From Bosea sp. OAE506 (GTDB lineage Bacteria > Pseudomonadota > Alphaproteobacteria > Rhizobiales > Beijerinckiaceae): a stretch of DNA of 64,000 nt. The number at the start of each line of letters is the position of its first letter. Within the stretch, counting starts at the first letter, position 1. The stretch covers positions 2,233,001 to 2,297,000 of the forward strand of contig NZ_JBEPOB010000001.1 of assembly GCF_040546595.1 (NCBI RefSeq), in the 5' to 3' direction. The translations under genes were made by a program, and so were the position numbers. The notes below the pieces were generated by a model that saw nothing but the letters and a program-made list of their open reading frames with translations, ran no database searches and was not told where the DNA came from. This document shows positions 8,541 through 17,407 of this stretch, piece after piece.

Positions 8541-10664
8541 ATGACCGATGTAACGGCACCAGGAACGGGCGGCGGCTTCGACATGAGCCGCGGGGGGCTG
8601 GGGAAGCTCCTCAATCGCCCGGACCTGTTCCTCGCGATCGGCGTCATGGGCATCCTCGTGGTGCTCATCTTCCCGCTGCCGAGCATCCTGCTCGACATGC
8701 TGCTGGCGCTCTCGATCATCCTGTCGGTGCTCGTGCTGATGACCGCGCTCTTCATCGAGGAGCCGCTGGAGTTCTCGGCCTTCCCGACCGTGCTGCTGAT
8801 CGTCACCATGTTCCGGCTGGCGTTGAACCTCGCCTCGACGCGCCTGATCCTGGCGCATGGCCATGAGGGCACCTCGGCCGCCGGCCATGTCATCGAGGCC
8901 TTCGCCAATTTCGTGATGGGCGGCAATTTCGTGATCGGGGTGATCGTCTTCACCATCCTGATCATCGTCAATTTCGTCGTCATCACGAAGGGCTCGGGCC
9001 GCATCGCGGAAGTCGCGGCCCGCTTCGCGCTCGACGCCATGCCCGGCAAGCAGATGGCGATCGACGCCGATCTCTCGGCCGGCCTGATCGACCAGGAGGT
9101 CGCCAAGGTCCGCCGCAAGGCGCTCGAGGACGAGGCGAATTTCTTCGGCTCGATGGACGGTGCGTCCAAGTTCGTGCGCGGCGACGCCATCGCCGGCCTG
9201 CTGATCACCTTCATCAACGTGCTCGGCGGCATCATCATCGGCGTCGCGCAGCAGGGCATGACCTTCGGCGCGGCCGCCCACAACTACACCCAGCTGACGG
9301 TCGGCGACGGCCTCGTCAGCCAGATCCCCGCCCTGATCGTCTCGACCGCGGCGGGCCTGCTCGTCTCCAAATCGGGCGTGCGCGGCGCCGCCGACAAGGC
9401 GCTCGGCAAGCAGCTCTCGGGCTATCCGAAGGCGCTCGGCATGTCGGCGGCGGTGATGCTGCTGATTGCGATCCTGCCCGGCATCCCGATGCTGCCCTTC
9501 CTGACGCTGGCGCTCGGCTCGGCCTGGCTCGCGCGCCATTTCGGGCAGCTGGCCAAGGCCCGGGAAACCGAGGTCGCGGACGCAGCCCAGGCGGCCTCGC
9601 CGCTGCAGGCGGACGGGACGCCGAAGGAAGAGACCCTCAACGACCTGCTCAAGCTCGACGAGCTGAAGATCGAGATCGGCTATGGGCTGCTGCCGCTGGT
9701 GAACTCGGCGGGCGGGCAGGACCGGCTGACGGACCAGGTGCGGGCGCTGCGCCGCCAGCTCGCGGCCGAGCTGGGCTTCGTTATGCCGGCGGTGCGGATC
9801 GTCGACAACGTCCAGCTCGAGGCGAACCACTACTACATCAAGATCAAGGAGATCGATGCCGGGCACGGCATCGTCTATGCCGGCCAGTACATGGCCATGG
9901 ACCCGATGGGCGGCAGCGTGAACCTGCCCGGCCACAATGTGCTGGAGCCGACCTTCGGCCTGCCCGCGACCTGGATCGACGGCGCGCTGCAGGACGAGGC
10001 GCAGCTGCGCGGCTACACCGTGGTCGATGCCGCGACGGTGATCTCGACGCATCTGACCGAGGTGCTGAAGTCGCACATGCCGGAGCTGCTCTCGCATGCC
10101 GAGGTTCAGAAGCTGCTGCGCGAGCTGCCCAAGGACCATTCCGATCTGGTCAAGGAGATCGTGCCGAGCCAGATCTCGACCACGGGCATCCAGCGCGTGC
10201 TGCAGCTCCTGCTCTCCGAGCGCATCTCGATCCGCGATCTCGCGACGATCATCGAGGGCATCGCCGAGGCCGCAGGCGGGATGAAGAACCCGCGCGACAT
10301 CGCCGAGCATGTCCGCATGCGCCTGTCCCGCCAGATCTGCGCGCAATTCTCGAACGGACAGGGCCTGCTTCCGATCATCACGCTCTCGCCGGCCTGGGAA
10401 AGCGTCTTCGCCGAATCGATCATCGGCCAGGGCGAGGATCGCCATCTCGCCATGCAGCCCTCGCGGCTGCAGGAATTCGTCCATCAGGTGCGCGACAAGT
10501 TCGAAGATGCGGCGCGCATGGGCGAGATGCCGGCGCTGGTCACCTCCGGCATGGCGCGGCCCTTCGTGCGCCAGATCATCGAGCGCTTCCGCAGGGAGAC
10601 GCCGGTGCTCTCCCAGGCCGAGATTCATCCCCGCGTGCGGCTGAAGACGGTCGGCACCGTCTGA
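8541..10664 (+). CDS. flhA: Flagellar export gate protein FlhA
   Basis: A 707-residue FlhA, the large nonameric membrane component of the flagellar type III export gate. The N-terminal half has eight hydrophobic helices and the family signature around FRLALNLASTRLIL. The FHIPEP-region cytoplasmic loop includes GRIAEVAARFALDAMPGKQM and the conserved DLSAGLID. The C-terminal cytoplasmic domain, which docks chaperone-substrate complexes, starts after about residue 370 and ends HPRVRLKTVGTV. The ATG at 8541 gives a usual FlhA N-terminus (MTDVTAPG) with a purine-rich GGGGAGCGGG upstream; an in-frame ATG at 8484 is less likely. It stands alone here, away from fliF. Confidence 0.95.
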   Translation: MTDVTAPGTGGGFDMSRGGLGKLLNRPDLFLAIGVMGILVVLIFPLPSILLDMLLALSIILSVLVLMTALFIEEPLEFSAFPTVLLIVTMFRLALNLASTRLILAHGHEGTSAAGHVIEAFANFVMGGNFVIGVIVFTILIIVNFVVITKGSGRIAEVAARFALDAMPGKQMAIDADLSAGLIDQEVAKVRRKALEDEANFFGSMDGASKFVRGDAIAGLLITFINVLGGIIIGVAQQGMTFGAAAHNYTQLTVGDGLVSQIPALIVSTAAGLLVSKSGVRGAADKALGKQLSGYPKALGMSAAVMLLIAILPGIPMLPFLTLALGSAWLARHFGQLAKARETEVADAAQAASPLQADGTPKEETLNDLLKLDELKIEIGYGLLPLVNSAGGQDRLTDQVRALRRQLAAELGFVMPAVRIVDNVQLEANHYYIKIKEIDAGHGIVYAGQYMAMDPMGGSVNLPGHNVLEPTFGLPATWIDGALQDEAQLRGYTVVDAATVISTHLTEVLKSHMPELLSHAEVQKLLRELPKDHSDLVKEIVPSQISTTGIQRVLQLLLSERISIRDLATIIEGIAEAAGGMKNPRDIAEHVRMRLSRQICAQFSNGQGLLPIITLSPAWESVFAESIIGQGEDRHLAMQPSRLQEFVHQVRDKFEDAARMGEMPALVTSGMARPFVRQIIERFRRETPVLSQAEIHPRVRLKTVGTV

Positions 10665-10667
10665 GCG

Positions 10668-10705
10668 GGCACCGGCGCCGCCCGTTTCCACGGGGCGCCG
10701 ATGCC
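10668..10705. repeat. Inverted repeat after flhA
   Basis: GGCA-CC-GGCGCC and GGCGCC-GA-TGCC face each other across a 14-base gap just after the flhA stop. There is no T-run, so it is at best a weak or factor-dependent terminator. Confidence 0.3.
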
Positions 10706-10752
10706 GGCAGTGCAATGGTGAGGCCGCCCCGCCTCGCCTAAGACGGCTGGGC

Positions 10753-11634
10753 ATGTCGCGCAACGCCGCCCTCTTTGCCCTGCTCTGCCTCGTCTGGGGA
10801 CTGACCTTCCTGCCGGTCAGGATCGCCTCCGCGCACACCTCGCCGCTGCTGCTCGCCGCAGCGCGCTTCGTCATCGCCGGGGGGCTGCTGCTGCTCTGGG
10901 CCGGGCGGGATGCGGGCAAGGTGCCGCGCGCCGCCTGGCCGCGGCTGATCGGCACGGCGCTCTTGGTCAACACTGCCAATTACGCCTTCCTGTTCTGGGG
11001 CGCGGCCCATGCGCCCTCCGGCCTGTCCGCCATCGTCAACATGGCGACGATCCCGATCTGGACGCTGATCGCGGTGCGGCTGATCGAGGGGGAGGCGATC
11101 ACCGGACGGCGGATCCTGGCGATCGCGCTGGGAACGGCGGGGCTGGGCTTCCTCTTCGGCCAGCGCCTCGCAAGCGGGGTGGCGGCGCGCGATGCGCTCG
11201 AAGCCTGGGGGCTGGCCTCGGTCGCCTTCGGGACGCTGTGCTACTGCATCGGCGCGGTGCTGAGCCGGCCGATCGCGGGGACGATGCCGACGCTGACGCT
11301 GGCGAGCTGGCAGACGGCGATCGGCGCGGCCGGGCTGATCGTGGTGACGCTGGTGCTGGAGCCCGTCGGCACGGCCCAACTCGCGGGATTGCTGGCCTGG
11401 CCGGTGGCGCCGGCGCTCGCCTTCCTGGTCGGGGCCGGCTCGCTGATCGGTTTCACGATCTTCATCCGGCTGCTGCGCGACTGGGGCGCCTTCGGGGCCG
11501 GGCTCTACGCCTTCGTCAGCCCGGTGATCGCGGTGATCGCCGGCGTGCTGCTGCTCAACGAGCCCTTCGGCCGCAGCGAGGCGATCGGCGCGGCGCTGAT
11601 GTTCGCGGCTGCCGCGATCGCGCTCAGGCGCTGA
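10753..11634 (+). CDS. DMT-family EamA transporter
   Basis: A 293-residue membrane protein made of two EamA repeats, about ten hydrophobic helices. The first repeat opens LFALLCLVWGLTFLPVRIA, the standard EamA start with a WG pair; the second ends YAFVSPVIAVIAGVLLLNEPF, the family's VxPVxAxxxGxxxLxE pattern. Such proteins export amino acids, purines or other small metabolites. Substrate unknown. It is read alone, converging on the MprF-like gene. Confidence 0.85.
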   Translation: MSRNAALFALLCLVWGLTFLPVRIASAHTSPLLLAAARFVIAGGLLLLWAGRDAGKVPRAAWPRLIGTALLVNTANYAFLFWGAAHAPSGLSAIVNMATIPIWTLIAVRLIEGEAITGRRILAIALGTAGLGFLFGQRLASGVAARDALEAWGLASVAFGTLCYCIGAVLSRPIAGTMPTLTLASWQTAIGAAGLIVVTLVLEPVGTAQLAGLLAWPVAPALAFLVGAGSLIGFTIFIRLLRDWGAFGAGLYAFVSPVIAVIAGVLLLNEPFGRSEAIGAALMFAAAAIALRR

Positions 11635-11649
11635 CCGGCATCCTCGCGC

Positions 11650-11697
11650 ACCGGCTTGCTCCGAAAACCGGTTCCCGCCTTTGGGGGCGGTGCTATG
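11650..11697. repeat. Intergenic repeat-like sequence with CCGAAAACCGGTTCCC core
   Basis: The gap between two convergent genes contains CCGAAAACCGGTTCCCGCC, followed by a short CCGCC/GGCGG pairing. It resembles from memory a short repeat scattered between genes in Rhizobiales genomes. Only one copy was noticed in this window, so the repeat status is not shown here. Confidence 0.35.
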
Positions 11698-12730
11698 GCG
11701 GCGGGGCGATGCGCGTGTTGCGCTTGAGCTGGGCGCGCTCAAAGGCCAGCACCACCGGCAGGGACACGACCAGCGGGATGATCAGGTAGAACATGCGCCA
11801 GATCAGCAGCGCTGCGAAGACGGCCGGCGCCGGCATACCTGGCATTACCGCCAGGAACACCGCCTCCATCACGCCGACCCCGCCGGGCACCTGGCTGAGC
11901 AGCCCGGCCGAGAAGGAGAGCAGGAAGGCGCCAAGCACGATCATGAAGCCCGGATTGCCCTGCTCGGGCAGCGCGAAATAGATGATGCCGGCCGCGCCTG
12001 CGAGTTCGAGCGGCGCGGCGAGATATTGCCGGAAGACGATCGGCAGGCGCGGATAGATGATCTCGAGCTTGCCCAGCTTGAACGGCCTGAACTTGAGCCA
12101 GGAGCCGATGGTGTAGAGCGCGACGAAGCCGAGCATGGCGACGCCGATCAGCCTGGCGCCATTGTCGCCGATTGCGAACCAGGGCGAGAGCCGGCCGAGC
12201 GGGCGCAGGATCTCGGGCTCATAGAGCAGGACGAGGCCCATGAGCAGGATCGTCCCGAAGGCGAAGGTGAAGGAGCACAGCGCGACCAGCACCGCGACCT
12301 CGCCGGCGCTCAACCCCTTGGCCGTATAGGCCCGGAACCGCACCATGCCGCCGGAAAACACCGAGGCGCCGATATTGTGCGACAGCGCGTAGGTGACGAA
12401 GGAGCAGACCGAAATATAGAGCCAGGAGATGCCCTTCTCCTTGCCGAGATGGAGCAGGGCGATGCGGTCGTACCAGGCGAGCGCCGCATAGGCGACGAGG
12501 GTGGCGAGCGCGGCGTGGAAGAAGGCATCGGTGGGGATCACCGCGATCTTCTGGCCGATGCGGCTCGCGACGATGCGTAGATTGTCCCAGAAGCTGCCCT
12601 GGGCGAGCAATGCGTTGATCGCCTCGTCCGTCCCGGCCTCGGCCTTGAGCTTGTCCCAGAGAAGGTCGACGGACCAGACGACCGCGACGAGCCCGATGAT
12701 CGGCCAGAGGTAATCCAGATAGCGCTTCAT
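11693..12730 (-). CDS. LPG-synthase-type (MprF flippase-like) membrane protein
   Basis: A 345-residue integral membrane protein of the lysylphosphatidylglycerol synthase transmembrane family (UPF0104/AglD-like), with about eight hydrophobic helices. Family blocks are seen: YALSHNIGASVFSGGMVRFRAY in the first half (the GxxxRxRxY region) and LSQVPGGVGVMEAVFLA in the second half (the PGGxGxxE motif). It lacks the GNAT-like catalytic domain of full MprF, so it may be a lipid translocator or an accessory part only. The start is ATG at 12730. It converges with the DMT exporter and is on the same strand as the two genes to its right. Confidence 0.85.
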   Translation of the reverse strand: MKRYLDYLWPIIGLVAVVWSVDLLWDKLKAEAGTDEAINALLAQGSFWDNLRIVASRIGQKIAVIPTDAFFHAALATLVAYAALAWYDRIALLHLGKEKGISWLYISVCSFVTYALSHNIGASVFSGGMVRFRAYTAKGLSAGEVAVLVALCSFTFAFGTILLMGLVLLYEPEILRPLGRLSPWFAIGDNGARLIGVAMLGFVALYTIGSWLKFRPFKLGKLEIIYPRLPIVFRQYLAAPLELAGAAGIIYFALPEQGNPGFMIVLGAFLLSFSAGLLSQVPGGVGVMEAVFLAVMPGMPAPAVFAALLIWRMFYLIIPLVVSLPVVLAFERAQLKRNTRIAPPP

Positions 12731-12862
12731 GAGACCCGCTGGCTGCGAGGGGCGTGGGAGGTCGGCGAAAGCGGCGCAGCGACGAGCGCGCCTTGCGCCT
12801 GTGTGCCAGCGGGCCAGGGTAAGGGCAAGCGGCGTCGCCGCCGCCTGCCGTGTCGTGGATCG

Positions 12863-13255
12863 CTATTTGCCGTTGGCCTTGAGCCAGTCGCGCATCATCG
12901 CGATCTCCTTTTCCTGATCGGCGATGATGCCGGTCGCGAGCTTCTTCAGCGCCGGGTCCTTGCCATGGGCGAGCATGACCCTGGCCATGTCGATCGCGCC
13001 CTGGTGATGCGGGATCATGCCACGCACGAAATCGGCGTCGGCATCGCCGGTGAAGGCGATGTCCATGTCCTTGTGCATCTTCGCGTTGGCGGCCTTGTAG
13101 GCGGTGGTGGCGGCGCTGTCGGCCGCCTTCGCGGCGGGTTTGCCGTGGCCGGCATGGGAGCCGTGGCCCTGATGCTGTTGGGCGAGCGCTGTGCCGCCGA
13201 GTGCAAGCGCGGCGACGAGGCCGAGGGCGAGGCGGGTGGGAACGGAACCTGTCAT
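12863..13255 (-). CDS. DUF305 periplasmic protein
   Basis: A 130-residue secreted protein. A clear signal peptide (ALGLVAALALGGTALAQ) precedes a His/Gly-rich spacer (HQGHGSHAGHG), then the DUF305 domain with its signature FVRGMIPHHQGAIDMARVML and an Asp/Glu/Lys helix DQEKEIAMMRDWL. DUF305 is a ferritin-like four-helix fold often found beside copper-handling genes; the HHQGAIDMA motif is its hallmark. The spacer and the His/Cys-rich neighbour upstream fit a metal role, possibly copper. No copper ATPase or CopA/CueO-type oxidase is next to it. Confidence 0.88.
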   Translation of the reverse strand: MTGSVPTRLALGLVAALALGGTALAQQHQGHGSHAGHGKPAAKAADSAATTAYKAANAKMHKDMDIAFTGDADADFVRGMIPHHQGAIDMARVMLAHGKDPALKKLATGIIADQEKEIAMMRDWLKANGK

Positions 13256-13340
13256 GGGTGGTCCTCGATGAAGACGGGAGGCCGCGGCGGCACGAAGGCC
13301 GGGCGTGCTAATCCCTCGAAACGAAAAAGGGCGGAAGGGT

Positions 13341-13742
13341 TCAGGCCGGGCTGCGCCGCGGCGGGCGCTCCGCCGGCTCCGGCGTCCGCTCAGGCTTCGC
13401 CGTTACCGCCACGGGGGTTAGGCTGTGCCAGCCGACCGGGTCGCTGGTGACGGGCAGGGCAGGGGCCTCACCCAGTAGGCCGCAGCCGAGAATGCAGCAG
13501 GAGGGCATGGCGTGCTTGGGCGCTGCCGGCGTCGTGTGGTGATGGCCGGCCTCCCCATGGCAGGGCGTCGGCCCCGCGGCGGCTGGGTGTGGCTGGGTGT
13601 GGCCGGCGCCCGGGGTGGCATGGCTTGCAGCCAGCGTCGCATGGGGCAGCACGGCGAGCAGCATGATCGCGAGTGCGACAGCGAGCCGCGCCAGCGCGAG
13701 GCCGCGCCCGCCTGTCCCTGCCCGCTGATGCCGCTTCGCCAT
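13341..13742 (-). CDS. Small His/Cys-rich membrane or secreted protein
   Basis: A 133-residue protein not matched with confidence to a family. One hydrophobic N-terminal helix (LARLAVALAIMLLAVLPHATLAA) could be a signal or an anchor. It is followed by a Pro/His-rich stretch (CHGEAGHHHTTPAAPKHAMP) and a Cys cluster SCCILGCG, then a Pro/Arg-rich tail. The His and Cys run suggests metal binding; the shape is like small DUF2946-type proteins found near copper genes. It is 85 bases upstream of the DUF305 gene on the same strand. Confidence 0.6.
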   Translation of the reverse strand: MAKRHQRAGTGGRGLALARLAVALAIMLLAVLPHATLAASHATPGAGHTQPHPAAAGPTPCHGEAGHHHTTPAAPKHAMPSCCILGCGLLGEAPALPVTSDPVGWHSLTPVAVTAKPERTPEPAERPPRRSPA

Positions 13743-13837
13743 GAGGTGATGTCTCCGCCCCGATCATGTCATGATCGCGGCAGGGCGCCAGCCGAATCCG
13801 GCCGGGCGCCGGTCCCCGTTCCACCGCCCAGGCCGAC

Positions 13838-14452
13838 ATGACCCAGACCCTGACCATCAGCCTCACCGGCACCACCGACCTGCCGCCCGGCAAGATCGCC
13901 GCCATCGTCACCTCGCTGGAGATGTTCGCGAGGCCGCCCGAGCGGCCCGATCCGCCGGGTCTGGAGGGGTTTGCGCTGGAGCGGCTCGGCGCGGACGAGC
14001 TCGATCGCTATCTCGCGATGTATCGGCGGCTGGGCGAGCGCTGGATGTGGTTCAGCCGGCTGGTCAAGCCCCGCGCCGAGGTGGCGGCCATCCTCGCCGA
14101 CGCGAATGTCGAGACCTACATGGTTCGCCGCGAGGGCACCGATCAGGGCCTGCTCGAACTGGATTTCCGCGTGGCCGGCGAGGCGGAGCTCGCCTTCTTC
14201 GGGCTCGACGAGGCCGTGCTGGGCCAGGGCGCCGGTCGCTGGCTGATGAACCGGGCGCTGGCGCTGGCCTGGGCGAAGCCGATCGCCCGCTTCTGGGTCC
14301 ACACCTGCACGCTCGACCACCCCTCCGCGCCGGAATTCTACCAGCGCTCGGGGTTTTCCGTGTTCAAACGGGGGGTGGAGGTCGATGACGACCCGCGGCT
14401 CAAGGGGCAGATGCGCCGGGACTGCGTGCCGCATCATCCGGTGATCGGGTAG
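13838..14452 (+). CDS. GNAT-family N-acetyltransferase
   Basis: A 204-residue protein with a GNAT fold. The acetyl-CoA-binding motif A appears as FFGLDEAVLGQGAGRWLMNRAL (the Q/RxxGxG/A pattern as GQGAGR), and a later strand carries HPSAPEFYQRSGFSVFKRG, a standard GNAT motif B ending. About 55 residues of extra N-terminal sequence precede the core. The target is unknown. It is divergent from the His/Cys-rich gene. Confidence 0.82.
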   Translation: MTQTLTISLTGTTDLPPGKIAAIVTSLEMFARPPERPDPPGLEGFALERLGADELDRYLAMYRRLGERWMWFSRLVKPRAEVAAILADANVETYMVRREGTDQGLLELDFRVAGEAELAFFGLDEAVLGQGAGRWLMNRALALAWAKPIARFWVHTCTLDHPSAPEFYQRSGFSVFKRGVEVDDDPRLKGQMRRDCVPHHPVIG

Positions 14453-14585
14453 GGGGCGAAGCTGGGAGATGGCGATGGGCCAGCTTTCGACCCTCGGCTG
14501 ACATGAGATACGATAAGCTTTCATGAGCTGTGTAATGATAGCTAGATAATCGCATGACGCCCTTGGCCGGACACCGGAGTGCCAC

Positions 14586-14903
14586 TTGAGATTTGGCATC
14601 AATCTTCGCGGCGACCTCGCAAAGCTCGGCGATGAAGAACTTGCCTCGCAGCTTGAGACATGTCTGGCCTATCGTGAATGGCTTGAACCGCAGACTGGCG
14701 ATTGGGTAAGCCGATGGGTGTACAAGATCGGCTTGGCAATGCCCTTCGGCAGAGGCCCTTTGCACGCCCCCATCTTTTACCGAGCGATGGGACGCCCTTT
14801 CGGCCGCTCTTTCAACGGTCGCTCGCTAGGGGATCTCTACGTCTTGGATTGCGAGATCAAAGACATCATCGATGAACTAAAGCGTCGAACGCGCGCAGCG
14901 TGA
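14586..14903 (+). CDS. Hypothetical protein in lower-GC patch
   Basis: A 105-residue ORF starting with TTG, with no clear ribosome-binding site. Not recognised. It has Asp/Glu/Leu-rich helices (LAKLGDEELASQLETCLAYREW), a Gly/Arg/Phe-rich middle (MGRPFGRSFNGRS) and a charged C-terminal helix ending DELKRRTRAA. Base composition is visibly less GC-rich than its neighbours, with more A/T-ending codons, which points to acquired DNA or to a fast-changing region. The reading could be wrong in its start. Confidence 0.45.
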   Translation: MRFGINLRGDLAKLGDEELASQLETCLAYREWLEPQTGDWVSRWVYKIGLAMPFGRGPLHAPIFYRAMGRPFGRSFNGRSLGDLYVLDCEIKDIIDELKRRTRAA

Positions 14904-14927
14904 CTGAAACACTCCAGCGCCTGACTA

Positions 14928-15341
14928 GTGTCTGCTTACGACCCATTGCAGAAGGCCCGGAGTTGGCAAATCGCAACTAAATGTTCAGCTCAGTTGAACC
15001 AAGAAGCCCAGTATCGAAATGAACGCTGGCGGTCAGCCGTGATTGCTCCTGACGTTGTCGACACGGGCCGCACGATGGCTCTTATTGGCTTCGCTCTTTT
15101 TATCGTCGGCTTCCCGTTTTTCTTAGGATTAGCGGAGGCATCGTTCAGATCGGCGCTTCTCATTGCCTCGTGCTACTTGGGCTTGTCCCTTGTCGTTTCA
15201 GCCGTATTCGCGTGGTCGTCTCAAACCGGACAGGGCCTCGCCTTCGCAATCCTGCTCATACCAGCATACTTGGCCATGTCGGCAGCGGCTTGGTGCGCTG
15301 GGCGCTCGATGGATTGGCTTATTCGCCGCTGGCGGGGCTGA
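14928..15341 (+). CDS. Hypothetical membrane protein in lower-GC patch
   Basis: A 137-residue ORF from a GTG at 14928, with three predicted membrane helices (TMALIGFALFIVGFPFFLGL; LLIASCYLGLSLVVSAVF; AFAILLIPAYLAMSAAAW). The start has no visible ribosome-binding site and an in-frame ATG at 15075 is possible. Like the ORF before it, it is lower in GC and uses more A/T-ending codons than the flanking genes. Family unknown. Confidence 0.45.
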   Translation: MSAYDPLQKARSWQIATKCSAQLNQEAQYRNERWRSAVIAPDVVDTGRTMALIGFALFIVGFPFFLGLAEASFRSALLIASCYLGLSLVVSAVFAWSSQTGQGLAFAILLIPAYLAMSAAAWCAGRSMDWLIRRWRG

Positions 15342-15475
15342 GAAGCTAAGCTCGCTGCATCAACGTTCGCGTCGGGTCCAGTCGCGAGTGCGCCCGAACA
15401 GAACTGGAGCTAGTGGCTGCTTCCGACCCGATGCAGACCTTGGTTTCGGGACGCGCGCTACTCCCTGCGCGCAAC

Positions 15476-15503
15476 AAAAAAGCCCGCCGGAACCCCGGCG
15501 GGC
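15476..15503 (-). terminator. Rho-independent terminator after fliJ
   Basis: On the minus strand a perfect nine-base-pair stem (GCCCGCCGG with CCGGCGGGC, loop of four) is followed by six Ts. It lies 29 bases past the fliJ stop. Confidence 0.88.
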
Positions 15504-15531
15504 CTTTGAACCTCACGACTTCAACCGCGGC

Positions 15532-15936
15532 TCACGCCCTTGGGCGCAAACCGATCGAGTCCATCATCGCCTGGTCGCGGGCGGCTTCGGCGGCGCGCTC
15601 GGTCGCCTTCTCGCGGTCGTCGAGGATCTCGACCTTCTTCATGTCCTCGAAGGCCTCCTGGAGTTCGGCCTTGGCCTCCTCGAGCTGGCCCTTCAAATTG
15701 TCGGCGGACTGGCGGAGATTGTCGCGGCGGCCCAGCGCCGCCTTGGCATAGGTCGGGTAGGCGAAATGGGCGGGGTCGGAGATTCCGGCCCGGGCTTCCT
15801 CGCTCTGGATCTCGCGATCCAGATCGCTCGCCATGCGGTGGAAATCTGCGATCATCATCTCGATCTGGCTTACCCGGCGACGTTTCTCGTCCACCTGGAA
15901 GCGCTTGAGACGCAGTAACGTGTCTCGCGACTTCAT
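15532..15936 (-). CDS. fliJ: Flagellar export protein FliJ
   Basis: A 134-residue, almost wholly helical coiled-coil protein. FliJ is the stalk-like protein that sits in the FliI ATPase ring and couples it to the FlhA gate. The N-terminus MKSRDTLLRLKRFQVDEKRRR and the following IEMMIADFHRMASDLDREI are the FliJ pattern in alphaproteobacteria; FAYPTYAKAALGRRDNL is also family-like. It has its own terminator. It lies 1.5 kb from fliI on the same strand, but an MFS gene on the other strand is wedged between them, where most relatives have fliI-fliJ adjacent. Confidence 0.85.
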   Translation of the reverse strand: MKSRDTLLRLKRFQVDEKRRRVSQIEMMIADFHRMASDLDREIQSEEARAGISDPAHFAYPTYAKAALGRRDNLRQSADNLKGQLEEAKAELQEAFEDMKKVEILDDREKATERAAEAARDQAMMDSIGLRPRA

Positions 15937-16171
15937 GTCGTTTCCAACTCCTGATCACGCATGGGGCGCGCGCCGACCCCTCGGCGCTCGCCCGGAACTC
16001 CTGCCGCGAGACAAAAAGCACAATGGCGCAAGGAGGTTGATCGTTCCTTACCGGAAAGCCTCGCATTCGCTGCATGGGCAGCGCGCGCGGCTGCTGCTGA
16101 CGCATGACGGCGGCAGCGGGTAGTAGCGGGGTGTCCGGGCCGCTCCCGCGCCCCGCCGCCTGCCTCCGGGA

Positions 16172-17407
16172 TTGCCCGCCTTGCCAGCCTTTCCGCGCCT
16201 TCCCGAGCACGGCCTGCTGATCTGCGGCCTCGTCGTCACCCGCATCGTCGGCTGGGGCTCCACCTTCTATGCGCTCTCGGTCGTGTCGCGCGACATCCAG
16301 CGCGACCTCTCCCTGGACGTCACCACCGTCTTCGGCGGCATCACGCTGCTCCTCCTGACCGGGGCGGCGCTGGCGCCGGCCGTCGGCCGCCATCTCGACC
16401 GATCCGGCACGCGCGGCGCGATGTGCCTGGGCGCGCTGTTCTGCGCGCTCGGCCTCGTGCTGCTCAGCCTCGCGCAGGGGCCGATCAGCTATCTGGCGAG
16501 CTGGGTCGTGATCGGCATCGGGCATGCCTTCTCGCTCGCCAATGTCGGCGGCGTCACGATCGCGCATCTGGTCGGGCCGCAGGCGCGGCGGGTGATCGGC
16601 CTGATGATGCTGGCGACAGGCCTGTCCTCGACGGTGTTCTGGCCGCTCACCGCCGCCCTCTCGGCCGGTTTCGGCTGGCGGACGACCTGGCTGATCTTCG
16701 CGGCGATGCAGATTGTGATCGTGCTGCCGATCTATGCCGCCGTGCCCCGCTACCGCCAGGGCGCAGCCGACGTTCCTGTGTCTGCCGCCGGTGCACCGCG
16801 CCCGGACGAGGCGCGTGTCGCGCCGGTCGATCGCCGTACGGCGTTCTGGCTGGTCGCGGCGATCTTCTCCGCGAGCGGGCTGGTCTCCTGGGGCCTGCCG
16901 CTGCATCTGATCGACCTGCTGCAGAATGCGGGGATCGGTGCGGCGGAGGCCGTCGCCATCGCGGCGCTGAGCGGGCCGGCGACGCTGCTGGCGCGGCTCG
17001 TCGATGCGACGCTCGGCGACCGGCTGCCGGTGGAGCGGACGGCGCTGGCCGGGCTGGTGCTCGGCCCGCTCGCCTGCCTGATGCTGGTGGTGCTGCCGGG
17101 CACGCCGCTCGCCGCGAGCGGCTTCGTGCTCTGCTTCAGTGCCGCCATGGGCGTGATCTCGGTGGCGCGGGCGACGCTGCCGCTCGCGCTGTTCGGCCGC
17201 CAGGCCTATGGCACGCTGATGGGCCGATTGACGGTGCCGCAGAACCTCGCCTTCGCAGCGGCGCCGCTGCTCTTCGCCGCGATGATCGAGCATCTCGGGC
17301 GCGACCAGGCGCTGGTCGCCGCCGCCGCGATCCAGGGGCTGGCCGTTCTAGCAATGCTGGCGCTGCTGCGTCTGCTCGGGCGCGAGCGCGGCCTCAGCCG
17401 TTCATGA
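16172..17407 (+). CDS. MFS transporter between fliJ and fliI
   Basis: A 411-residue major-facilitator protein with about 12 helices. The N-terminal half has [19 protein letters not shown] and the loop [11 protein letters not shown]; the middle loop is Pro/Asp/Arg-rich; the second half carries [13 protein letters not shown]. It resembles small oxalate/formate or drug-type MFS members, without a recognised substrate. TTG at 16172 is the likely start, with another in-frame TTG at 16181. It runs on the plus strand and its 3' end overlaps the fliI 3' end by 14 bases. Confidence 0.8.
   Translation: MPALPAFPRLPEHGLLICGLVVTRIVGWGSTFYALSVVSRDIQRDLSLDVTTVFGGITLLLLTGAALAPAVGRHLDRSGTRGAMCLGALFCALGLVLLSLAQGPISYLASWVVIGIGHAFSLANVGGVTIAHLVGPQARRVIGLMMLATGLSSTVFWPLTAALSAGFGWRTTWLIFAAMQIVIVLPIYAAVPRYRQGAADVPVSAAGAPRPDEARVAPVDRRTAFWLVAAIFSASGLVSWGLPLHLIDLLQNAGIGAAEAVAIAALSGPATLLARLVDATLGDRLPVERTALAGLVLGPLACLMLVVLPGTPLAASGFVLCFSAAMGVISVARATLPLALFGRQAYGTLMGRLTVPQNLAFAAAPLLFAAMIEHLGRDQALVAAAAIQGLAVLAMLALLRLLGRERGLSRS

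Noticed and set aside
8451..10979. Long minus-strand open frame of 842 codons over flhA
   Set aside because: Antisense to a certain flhA; His/Arg/Asp-rich composition without domains.
16030..16123. Short ORF after an AAGGAGG sequence upstream of the MFS gene
   Set aside because: A TTG-started 29-codon frame with no features; the purine run alone is not enough.
15521..17293. Minus-strand frame of 590 codons over the MFS gene and fliJ
   Set aside because: It runs antisense to the MFS gene and out of frame with fliJ; composition is shadow-like.
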